Source: Plebeiibacterium sediminum (GTDB lineage Bacteria > Bacteroidota > Bacteroidia > Bacteroidales > Marinilabiliaceae). From it: a stretch of DNA of 64,000 nucleotides. Location of the stretch: positions 1 to 64,000 of the forward strand of contig NZ_JAPDPJ010000017.1 of assembly GCF_026013605.1 (NCBI RefSeq). The letters run 5' to 3'. The notes beneath the pieces were generated by a model. That model was not told where the DNA came from. It searched no databases and saw nothing but the letters and a program-made list of their open reading frames with translations. This document shows positions 19,069-28,925 of the stretch, piece by piece (positions within the stretch are counted from its first letter, which is position 1; every line of letters begins with the position of its first letter). A program made the translations under genes and the position numbers.

Positions 19069-19647
19069 TTATTTAATTTGTTTGGCAGGTATCCCACCTA
19101 TTGTTATTCCTTCCTCATAAACGGAGTTTACCACTACTGCACCTGCGGCAATTTTTATATTATTGGCAATATTTATATTTCCAATAATTTTAGCTCCTAC
19201 TCCAATCATTACGTTATCTCCAATTACTGGACATTCTGGATTTTGTGGTCCAGAGTTGCCTATGCAATTATTCCCATGCATTCTACAATTTTTACCAATC
19301 ATTGTTCCGCCATTAATGACTGTTGCTCCAAAATGATAAAGTAAGAAACCAGGTGCAATGTTCGTAGTTGTTATTTCTATTCCCAATCGATTGGCTTTAA
19401 TATTTCGTTTCCGTATGTAAAAAAGGTATAGTAGTTTGTCTAAAATATTACCTCCATGATGTGAAGCATATAAGTAGTAATCTGCTATTCGGGAAGCCTT
19501 TTGCCATTTTAGAATCAGATAAATAGGTTCATGTTTTAACCATCCCATAAACAGTCTAGAACGTGTTTGAAACATATAATCATAATACATCTGCTTCTCA
19601 TGTTTCAGAACTGATGAGAGTTCTTTTTTTGTGGTTATCACACTCAT
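19069..19647 (-). CDS. Hexapeptide-repeat acetyltransferase (CysE-like)
   Basis: 192 residues. The C-terminal half (about residues 95-190) is a left-handed beta-helix of hexapeptide repeats (IAPGFLLYHFGATVINGGTM; VIGDNVMIGVGAKIIGNINI; NNIKIAAGAVVV), as in serine O-acetyltransferases. The N-terminal half is helical. In exopolysaccharide clusters such CysE relatives usually O-acetylate a sugar in the cytoplasm rather than make cysteine precursor. Position inside the cluster, 5 bases before a GT2 gene, supports a sugar substrate. A true serine acetyltransferase cannot be fully excluded. Confidence 0.8.
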   Translation of the reverse strand: MSVITTKKELSSVLKHEKQMYYDYMFQTRSRLFMGWLKHEPIYLILKWQKASRIADYYLYASHHGGNILDKLLYLFYIRKRNIKANRLGIEITTTNIAPGFLLYHFGATVINGGTMIGKNCRMHGNNCIGNSGPQNPECPVIGDNVMIGVGAKIIGNINIANNIKIAAGAVVVNSVYEEGITIGGIPAKQIK

Positions 19648-19778
19648 ATTGTTGTTTGGGTTAAACTTTTAAATAATAAATAGTTTTCTAAAAAAAGGAT
19701 TTGGATATTACCTAAGGTCTTTAATTTTATCAAACTATGATTAATAAAAAGAAAACTATTCTCAAGTATCTAATTCAA

Positions 19779-20498
19779 TTACTTATCAGTGAAATCGTTT
19801 AGCCACATTTTTGCTTTGCTAATGAAAGCACCTTTTCTGGTTTGTAACTTGAGTTTCCAACCCATCCAAGATTCTGTGTAATGATGAATTGATCGTGTAT
19901 TTGCACTGATCTCTAGTTTGTTAGATAGATATTCGATTGGGCAAAAATATTCCCATGGGTAAATCGTAAAATTTTCATTAATCTCAATAGGTGTATCTGA
20001 TTCATATAAACCATGTAACTTCAGTACATCTGTTGTTATAGGTACAATAGGAATAACATCTTCTTGATATGATTTACTTTTTTCATAAAATGTCATTATT
20101 TCCTTTATGATGGGATTATTTTTGTTAGAAGCATAGCCAAGTCCTGGATTTACGTAGTGAGCCATTTCGGGATTCATAAGGTGTTTTTCGAAAGCCATGA
20201 ATGGACCCTTATCTAATATATCATCCATTTCACGAATGACCTCTACATCAGTATCGAAATATATACCCCCATAATTGTAAATAATCCATAAGCGTGCATA
20301 GTCACTCACAAAGGCATATTTTTTTTCTTCATAAGCTTCTTTAGTAAACGTATTAATATTTACATCAAAATTTTCTTCATTCCATTCTTTTATTTCATAG
20401 TCGGGTAAAAATTTTCTCCAGGAGGCAATACATTTTACAGCACTCTTTGGAAGTGGATTTTTGCCAAACCAACAATAGTGTATTGTTTTAGGTATCAT
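19779..20498 (-). CDS. Glycosyltransferase family 32 (second of a tandem pair)
   Basis: 239 residues starting MIPKTIHYCWFGKNPLPKSA, the normal beginning of bacterial GT32 enzymes (DXD sugar-binding region, PF04488). The metal site is in NYGGIYFDTDVEVIREMDD at about residue 80, preceded by SDYARLWIIY. These cytosolic or membrane-associated transferases add galactose, mannose or related sugars in capsule assembly. It is a near copy of the gene just upstream (20500-21228), separated from it by one base. By eye more than four fifths of the residues agree. Differences concentrate at about residues 110-170, where acceptor specificity may lie. Confidence 0.9.
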   Translation of the reverse strand: MIPKTIHYCWFGKNPLPKSAVKCIASWRKFLPDYEIKEWNEENFDVNINTFTKEAYEEKKYAFVSDYARLWIIYNYGGIYFDTDVEVIREMDDILDKGPFMAFEKHLMNPEMAHYVNPGLGYASNKNNPIIKEIMTFYEKSKSYQEDVIPIVPITTDVLKLHGLYESDTPIEINENFTIYPWEYFCPIEYLSNKLEISANTRSIHHYTESWMGWKLKLQTRKGAFISKAKMWLNDFTDK

Positions 20499-20499
20499 A

Positions 20500-21228
20500 T
20501 TAATTTTTGCGTTTTTTTACAAAACCATTTATCCATATTTTGGTTTTGCTGATGAATGCACCTTTTCTTGTTTTTAATTTGAGTTTCCAGTCCATCCAGG
20601 ATTCTGTATAGTGGTGAATTGTACGTGTATTTGTTGTAATTTCTAAATTATTAGATAAATACTCTATGGGACAAAAGTATTCCCATGGATAAATGGTAAA
20701 ACCACCATCAATGAGGATAGGTATATCAGACTCATATAAACCATGTAATTTCAACACATCTGTTGTTATCTGCACAATAGGAATTACATCATTATGAAAA
20801 GAACGACTTTTTTCATAAAAGACCATAATTTCTTTGATAATAGGATTCTTTTTTTTACCAGCAAAACCAAGGCCTAGTGCTACATAGTGAGCCATTTCAG
20901 GATACATAAGATGTTTTTCGAAAGCCATGAATGGACCCTTATCTAATATATCATCCATTTCACGAATAACTTCTACATCTGTGTCGAAATATATACCCCC
21001 ATAATTGTAAATAATCCATAAACGGGCATAATCACTGACAAAGGCATATTTCTTGTTATTATAAGCTTCTTTAGTAAACGTATTGATGTTCACATCAAAG
21101 TTATCTTCGTTCCATTCTTTTATTTCATAGTCGGGTAAATATTTCTTCCAGGAGGCAATACATTTTTTTGCACTCTTAGGAAGTGGATTTTTACCAAACC
21201 AACAATAATTTATGGTTTTAGGTATCAT
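20500..21228 (-). CDS. Glycosyltransferase family 32 (first of a tandem pair)
   Basis: 242 residues with the same order of motifs as its neighbour: MIPKTINYCWFGKNPLPKSA at the start, SDYARLWIIYNYGGIYFDTD with the DxD at about residue 80, and FTIYPWEYFCPIEYLSN near residue 180. The DNA of the two genes contains a run of more than 50 identical bases around the DxD-downstream region, so the duplication is recent or is being homogenised by gene conversion. The pair most likely adds two sugars in similar linkage, or the same sugar to two acceptors. Confidence 0.9.
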   Translation of the reverse strand: MIPKTINYCWFGKNPLPKSAKKCIASWKKYLPDYEIKEWNEDNFDVNINTFTKEAYNNKKYAFVSDYARLWIIYNYGGIYFDTDVEVIREMDDILDKGPFMAFEKHLMYPEMAHYVALGLGFAGKKKNPIIKEIMVFYEKSRSFHNDVIPIVQITTDVLKLHGLYESDIPILIDGGFTIYPWEYFCPIEYLSNNLEITTNTRTIHHYTESWMDWKLKLKTRKGAFISKTKIWINGFVKKRKN

Positions 21229-21366
21229 ACCAATAAGCGAATTTGTAATTTAGAATATATAAAATATGATTAGATATATAACTACTGAAAATACATGGCT
21301 GTTAAGCAAAGGCCAGCTCACTACAGAGGCGTTAGTATGAATAATTCAATTGACATACTTTAATTT

Positions 21367-22503
21367 TTAACGATCAATTAAAGTTATTTTAGTTTTATAA
21401 TGAGATATTCTTATTGATTTATCAACAATATTTTTACCTTCAATCACTCTTTTGGGTATACGACCTAATATAATAAAGTTGAGATAAGGATTCTTTTTTA
21501 GAAAATTTCCAATATTCATACAAAAAAGAATATTAATGCTTGAAACTATGACAATAGTAGTAAATGATATGATAAATGAATTAAATATAACCTCTTCTTG
21601 AGTTTGAATATTGATATATTCAAGTCCAAGTAAGAAAAAAAAGTGAAATATATAAATCTCCAGTGTATTATTTCCTAGTGATTGAAATAACCTTCCTATG
21701 CGAGATTGAGTATCTAAACGTTTGAACATTCCGTAAAAAAAGATCACACATACATAAGAGAAAAAGGTTTGAAAGATGATGTTCTGATTACTAATGTCCA
21801 AATTCATAATTTGTGTATAAAAAAACAGAACTATCATAATTATAAACGCAACCGTATTTACTAAAGTAGAGCTTAAGAAGCTTTCCATTTTAGAAAACCG
21901 TTTTATAAAAATGCCAAAAAAATAAAAATGAATGAAATTTGTAAGAAAAAACACACAACCAATGTCATGCAAAAAAGTGTAATGAGCAATCACTTTCAAT
22001 ACAAATGGTGTTAGAATAAAAGTTATAACAAAAAATAAATCGGTATTTTTTGAAACAAACGAACTATATCCAGAAATACTTTTTAATACTAAACCAATAA
22101 ATGAAGTAATTATTGTAATAGCAAATAATACGGGTAAGAACCAATAGCCCCACATGGTCGCCGGAGTAAGCCATACCTTAAGTAAATTCACAGGGATATC
22201 CCAGTTATGAAATATATGACTTGTAAGAACATAACTTAATCCTACAACAAAAAAAGGAATCAATAGAGCAATAGCCTTTTTTTTAAGTTTTATAAGTACT
22301 GATTTAATAGAATCTGCTGTAACAATTGAATAGTTGACAAAACCACTTATCATAAAAAACATTGGCATGCGTAGTGGGTTTACAATAGGATAGATAAAAC
22401 TCTTTTCTAATGGTCCTGTGAAATGGGGTAGGGTGTGAGTGAAAACCACTAAAAACATAATAAAACCTCTTATATAATCTATGTATTCTATTCTTTTTTT
22501 CAT
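21367..22503 (-). CDS. Acyltransferase 3 family membrane protein
   Basis: 378 residues from the ATG at 22503; the nine-residue longer form from 22530 (MAIRRKNKH) is less likely because family members begin with a short basic stretch before Y-I-D-Y-I-R-G. It has about ten membrane helices, RIEYIDYIRGFIMFLVVFTH at the N-terminus (catalytic R/H region) and PMFFMISGFV near residue 50. It probably O-acylates the polysaccharide or its lipid-linked unit at the inner membrane. It lies between the GT32 pair and the Wzy-like polymerase, in the same direction. Confidence 0.87.
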   Translation of the reverse strand: MKKRIEYIDYIRGFIMFLVVFTHTLPHFTGPLEKSFIYPIVNPLRMPMFFMISGFVNYSIVTADSIKSVLIKLKKKAIALLIPFFVVGLSYVLTSHIFHNWDIPVNLLKVWLTPATMWGYWFLPVLFAITIITSFIGLVLKSISGYSSFVSKNTDLFFVITFILTPFVLKVIAHYTFLHDIGCVFFLTNFIHFYFFGIFIKRFSKMESFLSSTLVNTVAFIIMIVLFFYTQIMNLDISNQNIIFQTFFSYVCVIFFYGMFKRLDTQSRIGRLFQSLGNNTLEIYIFHFFFLLGLEYINIQTQEEVIFNSFIISFTTIVIVSSINILFCMNIGNFLKKNPYLNFIILGRIPKRVIEGKNIVDKSIRISHYKTKITLIDR

Positions 22504-22690
22504 GTGTTTATTTTTTCTTCTAATTGCCACCTGGAACTCGCCGAAAAAACAATCATTCTCCTGTGTGAGAAAAACTTTCTCATGGCTCGTTTCATGTATT
22601 TATAATATGTAAAATATAAAATTGTTTTTAAGCATTCCAATAGAGCTATTTTTTTAAAAACTTTTGCTATTTAAAAGAATACGATTTTAT

Positions 22691-23971
22691 TTAATCAATT
22701 TCATTTTTGTTTTTTATGATATGTGAAATCTTACTTCGAAGTAAATGTTGTTTGTAATAAATAAAAGGAATGGATAAATATAGGAACAGGAACCAACAAT
22801 CATCTCTTACCAAGGAAGCGTTATACCAAATACTCAGAATGATTTGAACTAATAAAATAATACTAAAACTTTTCCAAAAGTTAAATTCCTCATTTTTAAT
22901 TTTTAAATTTCTTAATCGAAACACTAGAATAGTCCATATAGTAACATACAGAAGGAAGCCTAACCAACCTTGTTCAATCAAAAGGTAAGATGTTAAAAAG
23001 TAAAAATAGCTTAGTTGTGATCCGTAACGATTAAAAAATGAAGAATTAATAAGTGGGGAAGGACTGGCAGAACCTATGCCCATACCAAAGTATCGTTCAA
23101 TAGGATTATTATGATAAAAAATATTGTCTATATCTGTTAGTGCTGTACCTCGGTTTAAACCTCCTTCCTGAAAATTGTAATGGCCAGCTTCAAATGCATA
23201 GGCCTGTATTTCCTCTTGATCAGTTAAAAAACTTGTATACTTTGCTCCATAAAAAAAAGTAATTAAAAATAAACCTATAAAACTAAAAACACTAATAAAA
23301 ATAATTGAAGAGACTGTTTTTATTGACTTTTTACCAATTATGATACTTAGAATATAAGTAAATGGTATCAAAAAGAATATAACTTTAAGTTCAGAGAATA
23401 TGGCAATCAGCAATATCAATGATATATATATAAACATTGTTTTCAAGCTAATTCGATTGTAAATATATGCCAAAATGAAATAAGCTAAACAAATGTAGCA
23501 CAAAATATACAATCCACTATTATCACCCAATGTCCCTTTGTTTAAATCACCTCTCTCATTTAGAATAAAGTATTGGATTGCACTTACAGCAAAGTTGATG
23601 ATTAAAATTTTTGGTAACCATTTATTGTAATATTTTATATCCTCAATGCTTAAAACAGCAATACAAGCCAGAAAGAAAATTGAAAAACGGTAAAAGGTTC
23701 TAAATCCCCAAAATATAGTTATCGGGGATAATGAATTTATGATACCAGAAAAGAGTCCTACTATTATTAGTACTAAAAATAATACACTAACAGGTTTTCC
23801 TATTACAGATATTATCGAAGAAATCTTTTTGCTTTGAATCAAGTATATAAAAAGGGCAATATTTAAGATGTCCGTTATAAATGCAATTGAATTGCCTGCA
23901 AAAACCTTTGCATACGACATAAAAAAAATCGTAAAAAGAAAAAGAATTTTAATAATATATTTTACTCTCAT
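22691..23971 (-). CDS. Wzy-like O-antigen/EPS polymerase
   Basis: 426 residues with about eleven membrane helices and a large soluble loop at about residues 240-310 (between FLITFFYGAKYTSFL and YGSQLSYFYFLTSYL). That layout is typical of O-antigen ligase/polymerase (PF04932-type) proteins. The loop contains RYFGMGIGSASPSP. In Wzx/Wzy-dependent systems this protein joins repeat units in the periplasm. Being the only such protein in the cluster, together with a flippase and a Wzc-like co-polymerase, supports the polymerase role. Family members are too divergent to give linkage specificity. Confidence 0.75.
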   Translation of the reverse strand: MRVKYIIKILFLFTIFFMSYAKVFAGNSIAFITDILNIALFIYLIQSKKISSIISVIGKPVSVLFLVLIIVGLFSGIINSLSPITIFWGFRTFYRFSIFFLACIAVLSIEDIKYYNKWLPKILIINFAVSAIQYFILNERGDLNKGTLGDNSGLYILCYICLAYFILAYIYNRISLKTMFIYISLILLIAIFSELKVIFFLIPFTYILSIIIGKKSIKTVSSIIFISVFSFIGLFLITFFYGAKYTSFLTDQEEIQAYAFEAGHYNFQEGGLNRGTALTDIDNIFYHNNPIERYFGMGIGSASPSPLINSSFFNRYGSQLSYFYFLTSYLLIEQGWLGFLLYVTIWTILVFRLRNLKIKNEEFNFWKSFSIILLVQIILSIWYNASLVRDDCWFLFLYLSIPFIYYKQHLLRSKISHIIKNKNEID

Positions 23972-24170
23972 TACTTTTGGGATGGGTATAATTTTTAATT
24001 AAACCATTTTGTTTTGTCATTGTAAATGAGTTTGTACAGTTCTTTTTTGGCTTGTATTCACTCTGTTACCTTTTGATATCATAAAACTTAATAAGATTCT
24101 TATATTTTTCTTACGACGTTATAATAAGAAGCAATATCCTTTGTTTAAATCTCATTTGGGTAAAACGTTT

Positions 24171-24935
24171 TCAATGCTTTTTCAACCTCTGTTGTCCGTA
24201 GATGTTTCTAACAAATGAAAGTTTTTGAAGAATTAAAAACAGATTGAAATTCTTGTGTAAGAAACTATCTTTTTTGTGAGTTATCCTTTTTAATTCATGA
24301 TTTCTCATATAGCTATTAACCATTGCCTCAAAAGGATTCCCTCTCGGATATATTCTGGAGGAAGAATGCATTTCATTATAGATTTGTTGTTTTAGATCTT
24401 TAGTTCTTACTAAAAAACATTGGTCACTAAAACCATATCCAATAAAAAATTCATCAACTTCTCCGAAAGATGCATAATCTGCATGTTCATACTCACCATT
24501 CCATGTTGCGTTAGCAACTAAAATATCTTTTCTCTCTTGTAAAACTTTAATGCCTTCCTTTATCCAATTACTACTATTCCTATAGAGATGTGCATCTCCC
24601 TTGAAATAAAGTAAGTAATCTGTTTGGCATAAATATATTCCAACTAATTCAGAAGAAGAAACATAATAAGCTCCTTGAAATGAATCCTTAGTTAAAGAGA
24701 AATAATCGAGAACTTCATCAATGTAATCTTCTACAAAGTAGTACTTATCTATAACGCCCTTATTTACTTTTTTATCTAAATGTTTTTCTACTAACTTTCT
24801 ATTCTTTACATTATTTACAATTATTTCTTTAGACTTAAATTCTTGTTTACAACGTGAGATGATTTGTTCAAGATAGTCTTGAGCTAAAATTATTCTCCAA
24901 TCTTTTTCCCAAATATTTGTTTGAAATGTTAACAT
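24171..24935 (-). CDS. Unrecognised cluster protein, possible GT-A type glycosyltransferase
   Basis: 254 residues without signal peptide or membrane helices. It has no motif I recognise with confidence. A stretch of GT-A character is present: LVGIYLCQTDYLLYFKGDAH followed by LYRNSSNWIKEGIKVLQE and then FGEVDEFFIGYGFSDQCFLV. This order (a D-x-H or D-x-D-like site, then an acceptor region ending in G-F-S-D-Q) recalls GT2-like or nucleotide-diphospho-sugar transferases. It lies between the polymerase and a GT2 gene in the same direction, so a sugar transferase is likely. The function remains open. Confidence 0.5.
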   Translation of the reverse strand: MLTFQTNIWEKDWRIILAQDYLEQIISRCKQEFKSKEIIVNNVKNRKLVEKHLDKKVNKGVIDKYYFVEDYIDEVLDYFSLTKDSFQGAYYVSSSELVGIYLCQTDYLLYFKGDAHLYRNSSNWIKEGIKVLQERKDILVANATWNGEYEHADYASFGEVDEFFIGYGFSDQCFLVRTKDLKQQIYNEMHSSSRIYPRGNPFEAMVNSYMRNHELKRITHKKDSFLHKNFNLFLILQKLSFVRNIYGQQRLKKH

Positions 24936-25039
24936 CGTTATTTTTTTAGGGTAGATAATTAGTGATCTAAATTTATTATGAAATTATTGGTAATTAACGG
25001 ATAAAGTTTGTTTGACTACAATTATTTATTGCCAGGTTA

Positions 25040-25975
25040 TTATGCTTTGTTTTTTAAGTTATAAAGGTTTAAAGTAAATCTGGTCAACCCCTTTGATGCA
25101 AGAAATAAAAGTATACGGTTTATTATTGATGTAGTCATATTAAATATATATCGATTTGTTTCAGGATAAAGAGCCTTAAATTCTTTATTATTTAAAAGAC
25201 CTCTTTCAAAAACCTCAAATTTAATTCTTAGCTTATTTTTTATAATGGTTTTGCCAAATACATCAGCATCCAATGTTCTTTCAAGTGTTGCAATATAGTT
25301 TTTACGTTGTTCTAATGTTTGTAAGGTATATTGACGTGTAATTGAATTGAGATTAAAATTGTATTCGTAGTGATAATAGGCTTGAGGTAAATATGCTATT
25401 GTAACATTGTGCTTCAAAAGTTCTACCCACATAAGTACATCCTCGCAATAATTTATATTTTTTGGAAAATGTATATCATACTGTTGATAAATACTTGTGC
25501 GTACTAATTTATTCCATGTTGCCCCATGTAATCGGCCATTTAATAAGTCGTGTAGTACCTGTAAAGGTTCTAATCCTGTAGGTTTCTGACATTGATAGGA
25601 TTCCCCCTGTTCATAATCTACATAATAATCAGTTAGTACTATATCCGCTTTATTTTTTGTAGCCGGAGCTACCATTTCGGTTATCATTTGTGGTTCAGCC
25701 CAATCGTCACTGTCAAAATGTATTAGGTATTCACCAGTGGCTTGTCTAACGCCAAATTCCCTTACGGAACTGACTCCCTGATTATCTTTGTCAAAATAAA
25801 TGATTCGTTTATCCCTGTCCGAATAATTTTTACAAATATGTCCACTTTCATCTGTACTTCCATCATTGATAAGCAATATCTCTAAGTTTGTATATGTCTG
25901 ATGTAAGATACTATCTAAACTCCTCGCCAGAGTTTTTTCAGCGTTGTAAATAGGAACAATAATTGAAACCTTCAT
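25040..25975 (-). CDS. Glycosyltransferase family 2
   Basis: About 311 residues from the ATG at 25975, which places the family-typical MKVSIIVPIYNAEKTLARSL at the N-terminus; a 12-residue longer form (from 26011) is possible. The GT-A motifs are LLINDGSTDESGHIC and the metal site in YLIHFDSDDWAEP near residue 90. The region INYCEDVLMWVELLK near residue 180 carries the E-D pair common in GT2. The C-terminal 100 residues are helical and basic. Spacing to the upstream GT4 gene is about 48 bases from this start. Confidence 0.9.
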   Translation of the reverse strand: MKVSIIVPIYNAEKTLARSLDSILHQTYTNLEILLINDGSTDESGHICKNYSDRDKRIIYFDKDNQGVSSVREFGVRQATGEYLIHFDSDDWAEPQMITEMVAPATKNKADIVLTDYYVDYEQGESYQCQKPTGLEPLQVLHDLLNGRLHGATWNKLVRTSIYQQYDIHFPKNINYCEDVLMWVELLKHNVTIAYLPQAYYHYEYNFNLNSITRQYTLQTLEQRKNYIATLERTLDADVFGKTIIKNKLRIKFEVFERGLLNNKEFKALYPETNRYIFNMTTSIINRILLFLASKGLTRFTLNLYNLKNKA

Positions 25976-26023
25976 TTGTTTTATATTATTTTCATTTTTA
26001 ATAAAAACCATTATAAAGAATTC

Positions 26024-27178
26024 TTAAACGCTCTCCTTCAATAGCAACTTTACTTTTTGAGACCAAATATCCCAGTTTAGTTTTGTGTTGTATAACTCTT
26101 TGGCTCCTTTGCTAAGAGTGTCGAGTTCATTTTTTTCAATTATTTCAATTATTTTATTTGAGAAATCATTTCCTGTCGAATCCAGAGATAACATATAACC
26201 ATTGATACCATTCACAATATAGTTGGGTGTACCTCCTGTCTCATAGCTTATTGCAGGTAATCCAAAACCAGCAGCTTCACAGAGAGCAATACTCGAACAT
26301 TCAGCTTTGCTTGGAAATAAAAATACATCCATTTTACTGATCAATTCAACGTATTTTTTGTATTCATCAGGGTTATCTTTATCATAAAAACCATATCCTT
26401 TGATACTGGAGTAATTGCAGTATTTATCAGGTATTTTCATACCTACAATATGTAATGTAGTGTTGTATCCTTTTTTATTTAGCTCAAGGCAACATTCTGC
26501 TGCTACATCTCCTCCTTTTCTACTCCATAAAACGCCTACTAATAATAGATTAATTTCATTTTTTTGTTTAATCTTATCATTTAATAGTAACGGATGAGAC
26601 GGTAAATACTCGTCTTCGATGTTTGCACCAAATTCAATTACTTTTAATTTTGAAGTTTCAATTTTGTAATCTGAAATTACAGCCTTTTTTGCCCATTCTG
26701 AAGATAGGATACACGTTTTTGACCTTTTAAAAGCCTTTTTGCTAATCCAATTTCCAGTTATTTCGTTCCATTTTAAAAGATTAGTGTTTTCCGGATAATA
26801 ATTTATTAAGGCACTAAATGGAGCATCAGACAAATAAATTATCGGAGTTTTTGTTGTAGGTAAAGAAGCTACAATAACTGCATATCCAGAAACAAAAATT
26901 GCGTCATATTTATCAAAGTTGATTTTTTTTAATTTTTTTGAATATAATCGCTTTGCATATAAAGTGTCTCCCATACATAACGGTTTATTTAAAAACCGAG
27001 GTAAATTTAACCAGAATTTAACCAGAATTTTTCCTAAGAAATCATTTTGGTTTGCAGCACTAATGAATGTAGTATCAGGAAAAACCGTTTTGATACTCAT
27101 ATATGATTTATATATTGTACCTGACCAGGTTTTCTTGTTATTTTCATTTTCCGAAATCGATACAAATGCAATTTTCAT
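26024..27178 (-). CDS. Glycosyltransferase family 4
   Basis: 384 residues. The donor-binding domain starts at INLLLVGVLWSRKGGDVAAE and contains VFLFPSKAECSSIALCEAAG followed by FGLPAIS, the E-x7-E type block of GT4. The N-terminal acceptor domain starts MKIAFVSISENENNKKTWSG. The enzyme would act at the cytoplasmic face on the lipid-linked intermediate. It lies downstream of the flippase gene (gap about 80 bases) and upstream of a GT2 gene. Confidence 0.88.
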   Translation of the reverse strand: MKIAFVSISENENNKKTWSGTIYKSYMSIKTVFPDTTFISAANQNDFLGKILVKFWLNLPRFLNKPLCMGDTLYAKRLYSKKLKKINFDKYDAIFVSGYAVIVASLPTTKTPIIYLSDAPFSALINYYPENTNLLKWNEITGNWISKKAFKRSKTCILSSEWAKKAVISDYKIETSKLKVIEFGANIEDEYLPSHPLLLNDKIKQKNEINLLLVGVLWSRKGGDVAAECCLELNKKGYNTTLHIVGMKIPDKYCNYSSIKGYGFYDKDNPDEYKKYVELISKMDVFLFPSKAECSSIALCEAAGFGLPAISYETGGTPNYIVNGINGYMLSLDSTGNDFSNKIIEIIEKNELDTLSKGAKELYNTKLNWDIWSQKVKLLLKESV

Positions 27179-27257
27179 AATGTATAATATATTTTATAAG
27201 ATTCGGGGAATCATAAAAATGTTATCTAAAAGAATAGGTAAAAACAATAATATCAGC

Positions 27258-28781
27258 TTATTTTTTGATATGAAGTATAGTAAATACTTTGTTTGTTACT
27301 ATTTTCTTAACCTCTGGATTAAGTGCAAAAAAATACATAATTGTGATTGTGGAAATAACAGAGCTTGAGCAAACTACGAGAAAACGTATAAGGCTTTCTT
27401 CTATTATTCTGTGAATAAGAAATGGAATAATAAATGTTAAAATAATTAAAAAGGTATTCTTTAGAAATATCTTTACGAAATATTTCCGAGCAGGAAAACC
27501 TGTATAATGAGATAAAATTTTAAGATTAATTAAAAAATGAATAAGAGCTGGAATTGAAGTGACAAAGTATACTACAGGAGGATACCACCCTAGTTTTAAT
27601 ACAATATAAACTAATGGTAAAGTCATAAAATAGAATGGTATCGCGTAGATATTCATTTCTTTTACCCGACCGGTAGCTACTATACCGGAATCAACCATGC
27701 TGTTAGAGTAAACTATGATATCGCAAATAGCACTTATCTTAATGAACTCAGCTGTATATTGAGGTACTTCTGAAAGCCATAATTTAAGAACATAATCAAT
27801 TTCAAGCAAGACTGGAACCAAGAAAATGGACATCAGAAAAATAGTATATTGGGAAATATTGAAAATAAGTTTCTCGAAATTAATTTTATCACCTTCCCCA
27901 TAGTATTTTACAAGTTGAGGATTTGCAGCAATAAGAAAACCTCCAATAAATTGTTTAATAGTGAATGATACCGTGTTTGCGAGTCCTCTTGCTGCATTCA
28001 TTACAGTATTAAAAAATAAATTAAGAAGTATACTCATTCCCTGATCGTTAACCGCAACAGTTAAGTGTCCTAATGTAGTCCAACCAGAAAAATGAAGCAT
28101 TTCTCTTAGAAGTAATTTATCTACACGTAATGACAATCCACATTCTTCGAATTTTCTGATGCAATAAATACGATATATGATTAGGCTACTAGTGTTTACT
28201 CCCAACAATAATGCTGAATAAATAATTAATTTATCACCTGGAATAGTGACTAATAGATATAATATAATAAGTTTAGCAACAGCATCATAGATGCTCATAT
28301 AGGCATACATATTAAAATGTTCATGCGCAGTTACCGCTGCTCGATAGGGAGTTTGAGTAATTCCTAAAACGGTTGTAATTACTGCAAATTGGAATACCCA
28401 ATTAGCTGCATGTATACGGTCTGGTTCAATGTTTAATTTGTGGTTTAGAAACCATATACCTAATGTTTCTAATACAATAAAAACCAATAAACTAATGGAT
28501 AAATGTATGACGAATGATGTAGAAAAAGTCTTTTTTATCTTTTCTATTTCTCCTTTACCAAGACTGAGTGCAAAAAAACGATTTGTTCCGGAAGCAAGTA
28601 TGCTATCAAGAACTACAAACATAGAAACGAACCCTCCAACTACATTCTGAACACCGTAATCTGAAGCACCTAGTTTCTCTAATACTACACGTGTAGTTAT
28701 AAAACTTAAGGCCATGGTTACTAGCATACGAACATACAGATAAACTGTGTTTTTCATAATGCGTTTGTTATTTTCTTGCAT
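27258..28781 (-). CDS. Wzx-like oligosaccharide flippase (MATE/MVF superfamily)
   Basis: 507 residues with 12-14 membrane helices in the order usual for polysaccharide transporters (PST/MOP superfamily). The start MQENNKRIMKNTVYLYVRML followed by ALSFITTRVVLEKLGASDYG is highly typical of the Wzx proteins of Bacteroidota capsule loci. It moves the undecaprenyl-linked repeat unit across the inner membrane for polymerisation by the Wzy-like protein encoded at 22.7-24.0 kb. The two, with the Wzc-like and Wza-like proteins, make a complete Wzx/Wzy-type pathway. Confidence 0.92.
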   Translation of the reverse strand: MQENNKRIMKNTVYLYVRMLVTMALSFITTRVVLEKLGASDYGVQNVVGGFVSMFVVLDSILASGTNRFFALSLGKGEIEKIKKTFSTSFVIHLSISLLVFIVLETLGIWFLNHKLNIEPDRIHAANWVFQFAVITTVLGITQTPYRAAVTAHEHFNMYAYMSIYDAVAKLIILYLLVTIPGDKLIIYSALLLGVNTSSLIIYRIYCIRKFEECGLSLRVDKLLLREMLHFSGWTTLGHLTVAVNDQGMSILLNLFFNTVMNAARGLANTVSFTIKQFIGGFLIAANPQLVKYYGEGDKINFEKLIFNISQYTIFLMSIFLVPVLLEIDYVLKLWLSEVPQYTAEFIKISAICDIIVYSNSMVDSGIVATGRVKEMNIYAIPFYFMTLPLVYIVLKLGWYPPVVYFVTSIPALIHFLINLKILSHYTGFPARKYFVKIFLKNTFLIILTFIIPFLIHRIIEESLIRFLVVCSSSVISTITIMYFFALNPEVKKIVTNKVFTILHIKK

Positions 28782-28925
28782 AGAAAAGAATACTAATGAA
28801 ATGTATAATACTAATAAAAAATTGTAGTTCTGGGTTTCTTTTATTTAAATCTTACCTATAACAAAATATAGCGATTGTAACTAACATATAAAACTATGCG
28901 CTTTTTTTGTATACAAACGGGTGCT

